64,000 nt of DNA from Desulfatiglans anilini DSM 4660 (GTDB lineage: Bacteria > Desulfobacterota > DSM-4660 > Desulfatiglandales > Desulfatiglandaceae). Location of the stretch: contig NZ_AULM01000005.1 in assembly GCF_000422285.1 (NCBI RefSeq), forward strand, positions 124,001 through 188,000, written 5' to 3'. This document shows, piece after piece, positions 17,424-26,109 of this stretch. The notes under the pieces are model-generated. The model saw only the letters and a program-made list of their open reading frames with translations, searched no databases and was not told where the DNA came from. The position numbers were made by a program, and so were the translations under genes. The first letter of the stretch is position 1. Each line of letters starts with the position of its first letter.

Positions 17424-20081
17424 ATGAAAAAGGTCTCATTGAAGGTAAACGGACGACGATACCAATTCATAGTCGATTCTGAACGCATGCTTTTAGACCT
17501 TCTACGGGAGGATTTGCACCTGATCGGAGCAAAACAGGGTTGCGATCGGAAGGGGCAGTGCGGGGCATGCACTGTTCTCGTCGACGGCAAGGCGGTGCGC
17601 TCCTGCATCAGCAAGGTGGCAGATCTGGATGGAGCGGAGGTCTGGACTGTGGAGGGTCTGGGTACGCCGGACAACCCCCATCTGATTCAGGAGGCCTTCG
17701 TCCTCGCGGGAGCGATCCAGTGCGGGTATTGCACCCCCGGGATGATCATGGCCACGAAAGCGCTGCTCGACGGCAATCCGGATCCGGATGAGGGGGAGAT
17801 AAAGAAGGCCTTTGCACGGAATCTGTGCCGATGCACCGGCTATAAAAAGATCATCGAGGCCGTCAAGCTGGCGGGCAGGTTCATCCGCGGCGAGATCAGC
17901 CCGGATGAGGTCAGGCCCGATCCTCGAAGCGGGACGATCGGAGTCTCCCACCCCAGGCCCTCGGCGATGCTGAAGGCGTGCGGCCTGGCGCAATTCTCGG
18001 CGGACATCCAGATGCAGGGCGCCCTTGAAATCGCCGTTGTGCGGAGCAGCGAACATCATGCCCGGATCCAATCCATCGACACCTCGCAGGCCGAACAGAT
18101 GCCCGGGGTGGTCGGTGTCATGACCGCCAAGCACATCAAGGGCAGCAACCGGATCAAGCTCATATTCGATGACCAGCCCGTCCTATGCTCGGACAGAGTC
18201 CGCTGTCTCGGGGATCCCATCGCAGTGGTGGTGGCAGAAACCAAGGCCCAGGCGGAGGCCGCCGCTCAAGCGGTCAAGGTCGGCTATGATCCGTTGCCGG
18301 TGATGATGACGCCAGCTGAAGCCCTTGCCGACGGCGCCCTGCAAATCCACGACGAATACCCGAACCTCTGCTGGGCCCAGCCCCAGATCAAGGGGGATGC
18401 CCAGAAGGCCCTGGCCGAAGCGGCTGCGGTAGTGGAAGCCGATTTCTCCACCCAGATGAACCACCAGGCCCCTCTCGAACCCGAGGCCTGTGTAGCCTAC
18501 CTCGAAGGGGAGGGGGAAGACGCTCTGCTCGTGGTGATCGGCCGAAGCATCATGATTCACAGCCACATGGCCATGCTGCAGGGCGCTCTGGGATGGGAGA
18601 ACATACGCTACGAAGAGGCCTATTGCGGAGGGCAATTCGGCATCAAGGTCGCCATCACGTCCGAGGCCGTCGCCGGAGCGGCCGCCCTTCATTTTAGAAG
18701 GCCTGTCCGCTACATACCGAGCCTTCACGAATCCATGCTCCTCACCTCCAAGCGCCACCCCTTCGACATGAAGGTGAAACTGGCCGCGGACAAGGATGGG
18801 AAACTCACCGCCTTCGTCAATGACTTCACGATCAACAACGGCGCCTATCAGATTTTGGGCATCGTGGTGGGACTGAGGGCCCTCCAGATGCTCTCCGGTT
18901 CCTACAACATCCCCAACGTCGAGGCGATGGCGAAGCTGGTCTACACCAATGACGCCGCAGGGGGCGCCGCCCGAGGGGCAGGGCCGCCGCAGGTCGCCTT
19001 CGCCCTGGAATCGGCCATGGATATGCTGGCCAAGAAGTTGGGGCTCGATCCGTTTGAATTCCGTCTCAAAAACATCCTTGTCCCGGGTCAGAGCGTTTCC
19101 ACCGGAGCCATCGTGGAGGAGTGGCCTTTTCAGGGGCTATGGGAGGACCTCCGGCCCCATTACGAACGGGCCAGGAAGGAGGCTGCCGCCTTCAAGAACG
19201 GCCCCATCCGCCGCGGAGTGGGCCTGGCCTGCCACTCCTTCGGGATAGCGGAGCCGGGGGACGCCGCCATGGTGGCGGTGGAGCGGGACCCCGATGACGG
19301 CATCACCATCTACGCCGCAGCCGCCGACCCGGGTGAGGGGAACGATTCCATGCTCACTCAGATTGCAGCCCATCTGCTGAATCTGCCCTTCGAAAAGGTG
19401 CGCCTGTGCACCCGGAGCACCGAGCACACGACCGAAACCGGTCCTGCGGCAGGCAGCCGGATCACCTACATGGTGGGGGGAGCGCTGCTCAACGCCATCG
19501 AACAGATGAAGGCCACCATGGCAGAGGCGGGGGGTTCCGGGTACGAAGGGCTCCAAAAGGCGGGTAAACCGACCCGCTTTATCGGGAAGAAGAGTGTGGC
19601 CGAGGGGCCCCTGGACCCTCAAACCGGATTGGGCTCCACCTTCGAGTCCCAGGTCCACAATATCCAGATGGCGGAGTTGGAAGTGAATACCGATACCGGG
19701 GAGGTCAAGATCATCAAGATGACCACCGCCGTGGACCCCGGGGTGGTAATCCATCCCAAGAACCTGGAAGGGCAGCTGGAGGGGGGCATGGACCAGGGTG
19801 TGGGCTTCGCACTGAGAGAGATTTACGTCCACGGTGAGACCAAGGACTGGGTCACCTTCAAATTTCCCACCATGAAGACCGCCTTTGACATGGAGGTGAT
19901 CACCCCCAGGGAAACCCCCCGGAAAAATGGGCCCTTGGGGGCGACCGGCATCGGTGAGATGACCATGGTTTCGACGGCTCCTGCCGTCACCAATGCCATC
20001 CAGGACGCCTGCGGCGTCCGAATCTACGATCTGCCGGCCACGCCGGAGAAGATCAAGGCCGCCTTGCTGAAAGGGAAATAA
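17424..20081 (+). CDS. Molybdenum aldehyde oxidoreductase, fused (Mop-type xanthine oxidase family)
   Basis: 885 residues, close to the size of Desulfovibrio Mop. Plant-type 2Fe-2S domain (residues 1-75: CDRKGQCGACTV and SC), second all-helical 2Fe-2S domain (about 95-140: QCGYCTPGM, NLCRCTGYKK), then the molybdopterin-binding domains with CGGQFGIKV, GGAARGAGPPQ and, near the C-terminus, GATGIGEMTM, whose Glu is the conserved catalytic base. There is no FAD domain, so electrons leave via the 2Fe-2S centres. It oxidises an aldehyde to the acid using a sulfido-Mo cofactor. ATG 17424 (AGGCGG upstream) is preferred to ATG 17340. Confidence 0.92.
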   Translation: MKKVSLKVNGRRYQFIVDSERMLLDLLREDLHLIGAKQGCDRKGQCGACTVLVDGKAVRSCISKVADLDGAEVWTVEGLGTPDNPHLIQEAFVLAGAIQCGYCTPGMIMATKALLDGNPDPDEGEIKKAFARNLCRCTGYKKIIEAVKLAGRFIRGEISPDEVRPDPRSGTIGVSHPRPSAMLKACGLAQFSADIQMQGALEIAVVRSSEHHARIQSIDTSQAEQMPGVVGVMTAKHIKGSNRIKLIFDDQPVLCSDRVRCLGDPIAVVVAETKAQAEAAAQAVKVGYDPLPVMMTPAEALADGALQIHDEYPNLCWAQPQIKGDAQKALAEAAAVVEADFSTQMNHQAPLEPEACVAYLEGEGEDALLVVIGRSIMIHSHMAMLQGALGWENIRYEEAYCGGQFGIKVAITSEAVAGAAALHFRRPVRYIPSLHESMLLTSKRHPFDMKVKLAADKDGKLTAFVNDFTINNGAYQILGIVVGLRALQMLSGSYNIPNVEAMAKLVYTNDAAGGAARGAGPPQVAFALESAMDMLAKKLGLDPFEFRLKNILVPGQSVSTGAIVEEWPFQGLWEDLRPHYERARKEAAAFKNGPIRRGVGLACHSFGIAEPGDAAMVAVERDPDDGITIYAAAADPGEGNDSMLTQIAAHLLNLPFEKVRLCTRSTEHTTETGPAAGSRITYMVGGALLNAIEQMKATMAEAGGSGYEGLQKAGKPTRFIGKKSVAEGPLDPQTGLGSTFESQVHNIQMAELEVNTDTGEVKIIKMTTAVDPGVVIHPKNLEGQLEGGMDQGVGFALREIYVHGETKDWVTFKFPTMKTAFDMEVITPRETPRKNGPLGATGIGEMTMVSTAPAVTNAIQDACGVRIYDLPATPEKIKAALLKGK

Positions 20082-20086
20082 GGGCT

Positions 20087-20452
20087 ATGGCGAAAGCCGA
20101 AGAACCTCGCCCGCTTTCGGGTCACCCCAACCGGAAAGTCCGCACGATTGCGGGGTCGCAGATCGTCTTCGACGGAGAAGGCTTTCTGCGCAACCCAGAG
20201 GACTGGTCCGAGGAGATGGCCCGATTGCTGGCGGCTGAAAGCGGCCTGAAGGAATGGGGGGAGATCCACTGGCAGGTGATTCGTTTTATGCGAGCCTACT
20301 ACTTTCAACATGGCCGCGCACCCATGAACCGGGATTTGAAGGCAGGGGTCAAGATGACGCTCATGGACCTCGAGGCGCTTTTTCCGGGCGGGATCCGCGG
20401 GGGAGCAAGGCGGGTGGCCGGTCTACCGAATCCAAAAACCTGTGCGGGTTAG
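20087..20452 (+). CDS. DsrC/TusE family protein with a single conserved cysteine
   Basis: 121 residues with the DsrC/TusE fold signatures GFLRNPEDWSEEMARLLA, HWQVIRFMRAYYF and LFPGGIRGGARRVAGLPNPK. DsrC uses two C-terminal cysteines 11 residues apart. Here only the last is present (PKTCAG, followed by two residues rather than one); the position 11 before it is Arg. That is the TusE-like state, which carries persulfide in sulfur relay but cannot form the DsrC trisulfide. It starts 5 bp after the Mo-hydroxylase and ends 5 bp before a cysteine desulfurase, so it may relay sulfur from that enzyme, perhaps to the Mo cofactor. Confidence 0.85.
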   Translation: MAKAEEPRPLSGHPNRKVRTIAGSQIVFDGEGFLRNPEDWSEEMARLLAAESGLKEWGEIHWQVIRFMRAYYFQHGRAPMNRDLKAGVKMTLMDLEALFPGGIRGGARRVAGLPNPKTCAG

Positions 20453-20457
20453 AGGTT

Positions 20458-21612
20458 ATGAGGGAACCCATCATTTATCTGGACAACGCGGCCACGACTT
20501 TTCCCAAACCGCGCGCCGTCCTGGAACAGATGCTTGAAATCTATAGCCGGATGGGGGTCTCCCCCGGACGGGGAAGTTACGATCTGGCTGTTGAGGCGGA
20601 GGGTCTGGTCCAGGAGACGAGGCGAAAGGTGGCCGCATTGTTCAGGGCCCCGGATGCGGACCACGTCATTTTCGCCCAAAACGCTACGGATGCCTTGAAC
20701 CTCGCCCTGCAAGGGATCGTGAGGCCGGGCGATCATGTGCTGTCCACCCGCTTGGAACATAACTCCGTCCTGAGGCCCCTCTACCACCTTCGTCAACGGG
20801 GATGGATCGAATACGATCTAGTCCCCTTCGATGGGGAAGGGTTCGTGGACCCGGACGCCATTGCGTTGGGCATCAAGTCCAACACCCGTTTGGTTGTCGT
20901 CTGCCATGCATCCAACGTGCTCGGCACGGTTCAAACCATTCCGGAAATCGGCCGCATTTGTGCGGAACGGGGCGTCCCTCTGATCATCGATGCAGCTCAA
21001 AGCGCAGGCGTCATTCCCATCGACATGGAAGGCTGGGAGGTAGCCGGCGTGGCGTTTACCGGGCACAAATCCTTGCTCGGCCCGACCGGCATCGGCGGGC
21101 TGGCCTTGGATCCGAAGCTGGAAATCGCGTCCACCCGTTTCGGCGGTACGGGCGTGGATTCCAAGAGCCTCGTTCACACCCAGACCTTCCCGCACCGACT
21201 GGAGGCGGGAACAGTCAATCTTCTGGGGATCATCGGCCTTTCAGCGGGCATCGATTTCCTCCTGGCAGAGGGGATCGAGGCGGTTCATACACATGAAATG
21301 CGGCTCCTCGATAGATTGTACGAGGGACTCTCACAAATCGATCGGGTCCAGGTCTTCGGGCAATTGGGCGACCCTTCTCGCCACGTGGGGCTTCTGACCT
21401 TAAATATCAAGGAAATTTCACCGGAAGACGCGGGCATGATCCTTGATGCCGATTTCAACATCGCGGCTCGCACCGGTCTGCATTGCGCGCCACTGGTCCA
21501 CGAAAGGTTCGGGACCTACCCGCATGGCGCTGTCCGCTTCAGCCTGGGCCCTTTCAACACCCTGGGAGAGATCGACCGTACCCTGGAGGCGATGGCCATG
21601 ATCGCCCGTTGA
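20458..21612 (+). CDS. Cysteine desulfurase, SufS/CsdA-like (aminotransferase class V)
   Basis: 384 residues. Opens IIYLDNAATTFPKP; HASNVLGTVQTIPEI and the PLP lysine in AFTGHKSLLGPTGIGGL are intact, as is the active Cys region ARTGLHCAPLVHE. It belongs to the group of desulfurases typical of anaerobes rather than to IscS. It releases sulfur from cysteine as an enzyme persulfide. Last gene of the oxidoreductase operon, 5 bp after the TusE-like gene; ATG 20458 is the natural start (a longer frame overlaps tusE). Placement next to a molybdenum hydroxylase suggests cofactor sulfuration; general Fe-S supply is the alternative. Confidence 0.9.
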   Translation: MREPIIYLDNAATTFPKPRAVLEQMLEIYSRMGVSPGRGSYDLAVEAEGLVQETRRKVAALFRAPDADHVIFAQNATDALNLALQGIVRPGDHVLSTRLEHNSVLRPLYHLRQRGWIEYDLVPFDGEGFVDPDAIALGIKSNTRLVVVCHASNVLGTVQTIPEIGRICAERGVPLIIDAAQSAGVIPIDMEGWEVAGVAFTGHKSLLGPTGIGGLALDPKLEIASTRFGGTGVDSKSLVHTQTFPHRLEAGTVNLLGIIGLSAGIDFLLAEGIEAVHTHEMRLLDRLYEGLSQIDRVQVFGQLGDPSRHVGLLTLNIKEISPEDAGMILDADFNIAARTGLHCAPLVHERFGTYPHGAVRFSLGPFNTLGEIDRTLEAMAMIAR

Positions 21613-22187
21613 GCAGTTGTGCCGCGCGGCGCGGGGTCTTTAAGGGTTCAGACTCTCTATTGCTTCTGCGATTTGAGATATCATTCCGGGCCCATCCGAG
21701 GATCCTGGATGCACACCTGCCAGGCAGTTTCCATCTCAAAATGCTCCTTTTGTCTTCAGAACCTATCCGGAGCAGATCAGGATCAGCGGAGAAGCCCGAT
21801 CTTGCCGGACATGCCTTCTTGACGTATGGGCCAACAGCGAAAAGCCCTCAAAATCAAGCGGATTTCGCAGCCCAAGGTTGCCCCCAAACGCTGTTGAAAA
21901 GAAAGCGAAACGGACTGCAACAAAAGTCCCATCCTGTGTGAAGCTTCGCCAATCCAGCGTTTCAAGCGGGGATAACTGGGGAGAGGTAGGAATTGAAGCT
22001 CTTCGATTGTCTGCGGGGGCCTTTTGGGGAGGTTGAGAATCTTGCTGAGGCCCGGGGCCAACAGGACATTAGGAGGCTTGTTTTTTTTTCTGCTTACATT
22101 CTGCTTACATTTTTTCGGGGCACAAAACGTGCGTCTAGCTATAGCAAAAAGGGGCTGGCTTTTTGGCCTAACCTCTTGATTTTACTG
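21613..22187. other. 575 bp gap downstream of the oxidoreductase operon
   Basis: No gene recognised. A GC-rich self-complementary stretch (CCGCGCGGCGCGG, about 21620..21640) after the desulfurase stop could end transcription but lacks a T-run. A tandem duplication of CTGCTTACATT occurs near 22091..22112, next to a T-rich stretch. A tiny minus-strand frame at 21681..21734 has a ribosome site but is only 17 codons. Confidence 0.4.
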
Positions 22188-22285
22188 TGGCGGAAGTGCA
22201 TGGGAATCGAACCCACCTACCAGGGTTTTAGCCCGGTACACCGGATTTGAAGTCCGGGAGCCCCACCAGTGAGCTTTCCACTTCC
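22188..22285 (-). tRNA. selC: tRNA-Sec (anticodon TCA)
   Basis: 98 nt on the minus strand, including an encoded CCA end. The anticodon arm CCGGACT-TCA-AATCCGG places TCA at 22250..22248. A long acceptor stem (GGAAGTG with CACTTCC), an extended variable arm (CCGGGCTAAAACCCTGG) and the T arm GTGGGTTCGATTCCCAT fit bacterial selenocysteine tRNA. It shows that the organism decodes UGA as selenocysteine. selA, selB and selD are not in the window. Confidence 0.95.
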
Positions 22286-22568
22286 AGAACGACGCGCACC
22301 CTGACTCAATTGTAGCGATGCACGTGGATTTGTCAACAGGACACGCCGAAATTCAGGGCCTCTGCGGGGAAGCCGGCCGCATCGCGGTTCAATGCGTCAC
22401 CGTAAAAGGATTTTCCGGCCCAAGCGTTCATCGACCACAACCGCATTTCCTGCGCTGAAGGCGTTCCCACGGCGGCCCTCCGCTGAAACGGGGCGCCTGC
22501 ACCAGCGCCGCGACATGGAAGAGTTCTCTCGCTGAAAGCCGGAGGACCCCATGCGGTTCCGGGCGGCT
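22286..22568. other. Gap between selC and asd, nothing recognised
   Basis: 283 bp of GC-rich sequence between the tRNA gene and the 3' end of asd. No gene, repeat-family copy or convincing terminator was found. Confidence 0.4.
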
Positions 22569-23687
22569 TCAGCGCGCCGACCGGTCGATGATGATCTTGA
22601 GGATGCGCCGTATCGGCTCGGCCGCCCCCCAGAGGAGCTGATCGCCGACCGTGAAGGCCGCCAGGAAGCGGGGCCCCAAGAGCATCTTTCGAATCCTGCC
22701 CACCGGGACCTTCAACGTGCCGCTGACGGCGGCAGGGGTCAGCTTGGCAAGGCTCGCGGGTTTTTCGTTCGGCACGACTTCGACCCAGGCGTTGGCCGTC
22801 GCGATCATCCCGCTGATTTCATCGAGGGGAATCTCGCGCTTCAGTTTGATGGTCAATCCCTGGCTGTGGCAACGCATCGCGCCGACCCGCACGCAAAGCC
22901 CGTCGATCGGGATCGGGGGCGAGGCGCCGAGGATCTTGTTGGTTTCGACGTAGCCCTTCCACTCCTCGCGCGTCTGGCCCGATTCCATGGGGCTGTCGAT
23001 CCAGGGGATGAGGCTCGCCGCCAGGGGCGCCCCGAAATTTTCTGTCGGGAAGGCCGTGTCGCGAAGCTTTTTCGTCACGGCGCGATCGAGATCGATGGCC
23101 GTGGCAGCCGTGTCCTTCAGGTAGGGGCGACCGGCGTCGACCAGGTCGACCATCTGGGCGATCAGTTCCTGCATGTGCTTGGCGCCCGCGCCGGATGCGG
23201 CCTGATAGGTCATGGAGGAGATCCACTCCACCTCGCCCTGCGCAAAGAGGCCGCCAAGCGCCATAAGCATGAGGCTGACCGTGCAGTTGCCCCCGACATA
23301 GGTCTTGATCCCCTGGTCGAGACCCTTGTCGATCACCGCCCGGTTGACCGGGTCGAGGACGATGATGCTGTCTTTCTCGAGGCGCAGGGCGGAGGCCGCG
23401 TCGATCCAGTACCCTTTGAAACCTGCCGCACGGACCTGCGGATAGACCTTTTTGGTGTAATCCCCGCCCTGGCAGGTGACGATGATGTCGAGGTTCTTCA
23501 AACGCTCGACGTCATAGGCGTCCTGAAGGGGCGGAATATCCAGCCCGACGTCCGGCCCCTGTCCTCCAACGTTGGAGGTCGTAAAAAAAACCGGCTCGAA
23601 CCCCGAAAAATCTTTCTCTTCGATCATCCGGCCCATGAGGACCGACCCTACCATGCCGCGCCAACCTGCAAAACCAATCCGTAGCAT
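22569..23687 (-). CDS. asd: Aspartate-semialdehyde dehydrogenase
   Basis: 372 residues. NADPH-dependent reduction of aspartyl phosphate to the semialdehyde in the Lys/Thr/Met/diaminopimelate pathway. The nucleotide loop is FAGWRGMVGS, the catalytic Cys is in GGNCTVSLML, and SSMTYQAASGAG and the later HSQGL are conserved. The GGNCTVSLM form belongs to the gamma-proteobacterial Asd type (as in E. coli). Start set at ATG 23687, giving the family N-terminus MLRIGFAGWRG; the frame open to 23819 adds unrelated sequence. Confidence 0.94.
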   Translation of the reverse strand: MLRIGFAGWRGMVGSVLMGRMIEEKDFSGFEPVFFTTSNVGGQGPDVGLDIPPLQDAYDVERLKNLDIIVTCQGGDYTKKVYPQVRAAGFKGYWIDAASALRLEKDSIIVLDPVNRAVIDKGLDQGIKTYVGGNCTVSLMLMALGGLFAQGEVEWISSMTYQAASGAGAKHMQELIAQMVDLVDAGRPYLKDTAATAIDLDRAVTKKLRDTAFPTENFGAPLAASLIPWIDSPMESGQTREEWKGYVETNKILGASPPIPIDGLCVRVGAMRCHSQGLTIKLKREIPLDEISGMIATANAWVEVVPNEKPASLAKLTPAAVSGTLKVPVGRIRKMLLGPRFLAAFTVGDQLLWGAAEPIRRILKIIIDRSAR

Positions 23688-23958
23688 CTGTGAAAACCCC
23701 CAGAATCTTGAGCGAAATATAAGGGGACAATATAAGAGGGTTGCCAGGCTGAAGCAAGCAAAAAGGCGACCTGAAAAAAGGGAGGGGAGGGGAATGCCCC
23801 AGGCACGAGACCGCTGCAACGCACGCGATCCCTTTGGCGGTTTTGGGCAAATGCCGGGCGCATCGGCAAGACACCGGGGCGGACCACCGGATCGAGTGAA
23901 GCGGCGCGGGCCGGGGTCCGTCGGGATGCATAGGCCAGAACGATCAGCAGGCTGACTT

Positions 23959-25215
23959 TCAAAGGAGAAAGAGGCTCAGCGCCGGCCAGTAGGTGATGAC
24001 GAGCAGCACCAAGAGGAGAAGGATCAGCCACGGCAGGGCGGCGCGGTAAACCTCGATCACCGGCCGTTTGAAGCGGGCGCTCGCGATGAAGAGATTCAGC
24101 CCCACAGGGGGCGTGTTGTAGCCGATCGCGAGATTGGCCAGGAAGACGACCCCGAGGTGAAACGGGTCGATCCCGAAGCGTGCGGCAAGCGGTGCAACCA
24201 GAGGCACGATGACCAGGATCGCGCTGAAGATGTCCATCAGGCAGCCGACCGCGATCAGGAACAGATTCAAGACGATGAGAAACCCCAGCCGGGACTGGAT
24301 CGTGCCTTGGAGGAATTCCAGGACCCTGGCCGGGATAAAGGCGTCGACCATGTAACTTGTAAAGGCAAGCGCTGCCGCGAGCACGATCATGATCGCGCCG
24401 ACCATCTGCATGCTTTCGACCATGATGCGCGGCAGTTCTTTGCAGGGATCGAGCTCTCGGAAAACCAGGATTTTTACGGCAAGGACATAGACTACGGCCA
24501 GGGCTGCCGCCTCCGTTGCCGTGCTGAGGCCGCTGTAGATTCCGAAGAGGATCAGAAAGGGGAGGGGCAGTTCCCAGGCGGCGCCCCGAAGGGCCGCAAG
24601 GCACTCGCCCAAAGAAAAGGCGCGGGGTATGCCTCCGGAGCGCCTGCCGCTCCAGAGGGCGTAGGCGCATGGGACGGCAAGGAGGAGAAGCCCGGGCAAA
24701 AGGCCTGCCAGGAAGAGTTTTTCTATCTGCACGCCTGCCACGAACCCGTAGAGGATGACAGGGAGGCTCGGGGGAAAATGGATCCCCACGCTCCCTGAGA
24801 TGGTGAGCAGTCCGAGGGAGAAGCGCTCGGGGTACCGCTCCCGCAAAAACATCGGCAGAAGAAGCCCTCCGAGGGCGACGATGGTGATCCCGGTCGCCCC
24901 TGTCAGCGCTGTAAAGAGTGCGCAGGTGACGAGCGCCACGATCCCCAGGCCGCCGGAAAGCCACCCGAGAAGACTCTGCGAAAGGCGGACAAAACGGGCG
25001 GATGTCCCTCCCTGTGCGAGCAGGTAACCCGTAAAGGTGAAAAGGGGGATGGCGAGTAGGACCGGAGCGTTTGCCAGGCGGTCGATCTCGACTGCGATCA
25101 CGGTAAGAGGAACTTGTCCAGCATGAAACCCGAGCATCGCGGCGACGAGGATCCCGGCAAAAAGAGGCAGCCCCATCAAGAGAAGGCCGAGGAGGAGGAG
25201 GATCAAAACGGTCAA
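23959..25215 (-). CDS. TRAP transporter large permease (DctM-like)
   Basis: 418 residues, highly hydrophobic with 11-12 membrane segments. Typical DctM pieces include RLANAPVLLAIPLFTFTGYL, GATGITIVALGGLLLPMFL, and GLSTATEAAALAVVY in the middle, with the end NLAIGYNTPPVGLNLFIASA. Forms the ion-coupled translocation unit of a TRAP importer with DctQ. Overlaps dctQ by 4 bp. The substrate cannot be told from sequence. Confidence 0.93.
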   Translation of the reverse strand: MTVLILLLLGLLLMGLPLFAGILVAAMLGFHAGQVPLTVIAVEIDRLANAPVLLAIPLFTFTGYLLAQGGTSARFVRLSQSLLGWLSGGLGIVALVTCALFTALTGATGITIVALGGLLLPMFLRERYPERFSLGLLTISGSVGIHFPPSLPVILYGFVAGVQIEKLFLAGLLPGLLLLAVPCAYALWSGRRSGGIPRAFSLGECLAALRGAAWELPLPFLILFGIYSGLSTATEAAALAVVYVLAVKILVFRELDPCKELPRIMVESMQMVGAIMIVLAAALAFTSYMVDAFIPARVLEFLQGTIQSRLGFLIVLNLFLIAVGCLMDIFSAILVIVPLVAPLAARFGIDPFHLGVVFLANLAIGYNTPPVGLNLFIASARFKRPVIEVYRAALPWLILLLLVLLVITYWPALSLFLL

Positions 25216-25790
25216 GGCGGCGGCCCCCCCGCTTTCCCAAGCATCCTTTCAACCGCTCGGAGCAGAAAGCGCAGACCGATCAGTGCGAACCCGGCCGGGA
25301 GGACAATCCGGGTCGTCCAGGAGGGGATTCCCCCCAGGAAAGGTTTTCCGATCTGCATGTCAAGACGGATGTAATCGAGGCTCACCATACTCATGATCCC
25401 GCACACGATGGCCGCCCCCATCCCGAGCAGCACTTCGCGGATACGCGCGAGTCTCTTGGGAACTAGGACTGAGGCGAGGTCGATGCGGATATGGGCGTCC
25501 ATCCGGGTGGCGGCCGAGGCGCCGATAAAGGTCACCCACAACACCAGGAGGCGCACGGTGGGCTCGGACCACTCGAGGTGCCCCATCATGCGGCTGGCCC
25601 ACTCGCTGCCGGCGTGGGTGTAGAACCCGCGCAGCAATACAGTGGAGAAGGTGCAGAGTACCATTGCGCCCAAAGAGATGACCAGGATGAGGTTTTCGAC
25701 CACGGTCAGGGCTCCGCTGATCCGCCCGAGCTTCCCTGGGCGTCTGTCAGCGTGGACCGGCGGTCCCGTGTCCTTTGCTCTATTTTCCAC
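25212..25790 (-). CDS. TRAP transporter small permease (DctQ-like)
   Basis: 192 residues with four membrane helices. VENLILVISLGAMVLCTFSTVLLR and WVTFIGASAATRMDAHIRID are characteristic of DctQ. It begins with GTG at 25790, preceded by CAGGGG; the initiation region is one unit of a 46 bp tandem duplication. It pairs with DctM. Confidence 0.88.
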   Translation of the reverse strand: MENRAKDTGPPVHADRRPGKLGRISGALTVVENLILVISLGAMVLCTFSTVLLRGFYTHAGSEWASRMMGHLEWSEPTVRLLVLWVTFIGASAATRMDAHIRIDLASVLVPKRLARIREVLLGMGAAIVCGIMSMVSLDYIRLDMQIGKPFLGGIPSWTTRIVLPAGFALIGLRFLLRAVERMLGKAGGPPP

Positions 25791-25792
25791 CT

Positions 25793-25876
25793 CAGAGCCC
25801 CTGCAATGGTTGAAGATCGGTCATGAGACCCTCAAATTCAGAGTCCCTGCAATGGTTGGAGATCGGTCATGAGATC
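25793..25876. repeat. 46 bp tandem duplication before dctQ
   Basis: Two near-identical units with period 46 bp: CAGAGCCCCTGCAATGG starts at 25793 and CAGAGTCCCTGCAATGG at 25839, followed in both by TTGAAGATCGGTCATGAGA or TTGGAGATCGGTCATGAGA. On the minus (coding) strand each unit holds an ATG-initiated 10-codon frame (MTDLQPLQGL then stop) and a purine-rich site. The rest of the dctP-dctQ gap (to 26109) shows no gene; a GGCC-ATTTTTCAAC-GGCC dyad lies near 25973..25993. Confidence 0.75.
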
Positions 25877-26109
25877 TTCGAAAACGCCTTTCTGCCGTGT
25901 TACTTCATCCAGTGGAATGCAAAGGGCGCCTGGCCGGGCCACATCCCACAAAATGTCACAAACCCTTTATCCGGCCATTTTTCAACGGCCCTCGCACAAG
26001 GAAGTTTCCACACGAAAGCCGCTCAGCCGCTCGCTGTCTTGGCCAAACGTCCAAGAACGGAAAACACCCTAAGCCTGAAATAAGCCGACTTGACATCTCT
26101 TGCGCCCTT

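Noticed and set aside
21681-21734. 17-codon minus-strand frame (starting METAWQVCIQDP) with AGGAG site and TGA stop, considered as a second selenoprotein
   Set aside because: Very short, readthrough adds only seven codons, and no SECIS-like hairpin follows the TGA.
22551-23684. 377-aa plus-strand frame opposite asd
   Set aside because: Antisense shadow of a complete Asd; no ribosome site or family match.
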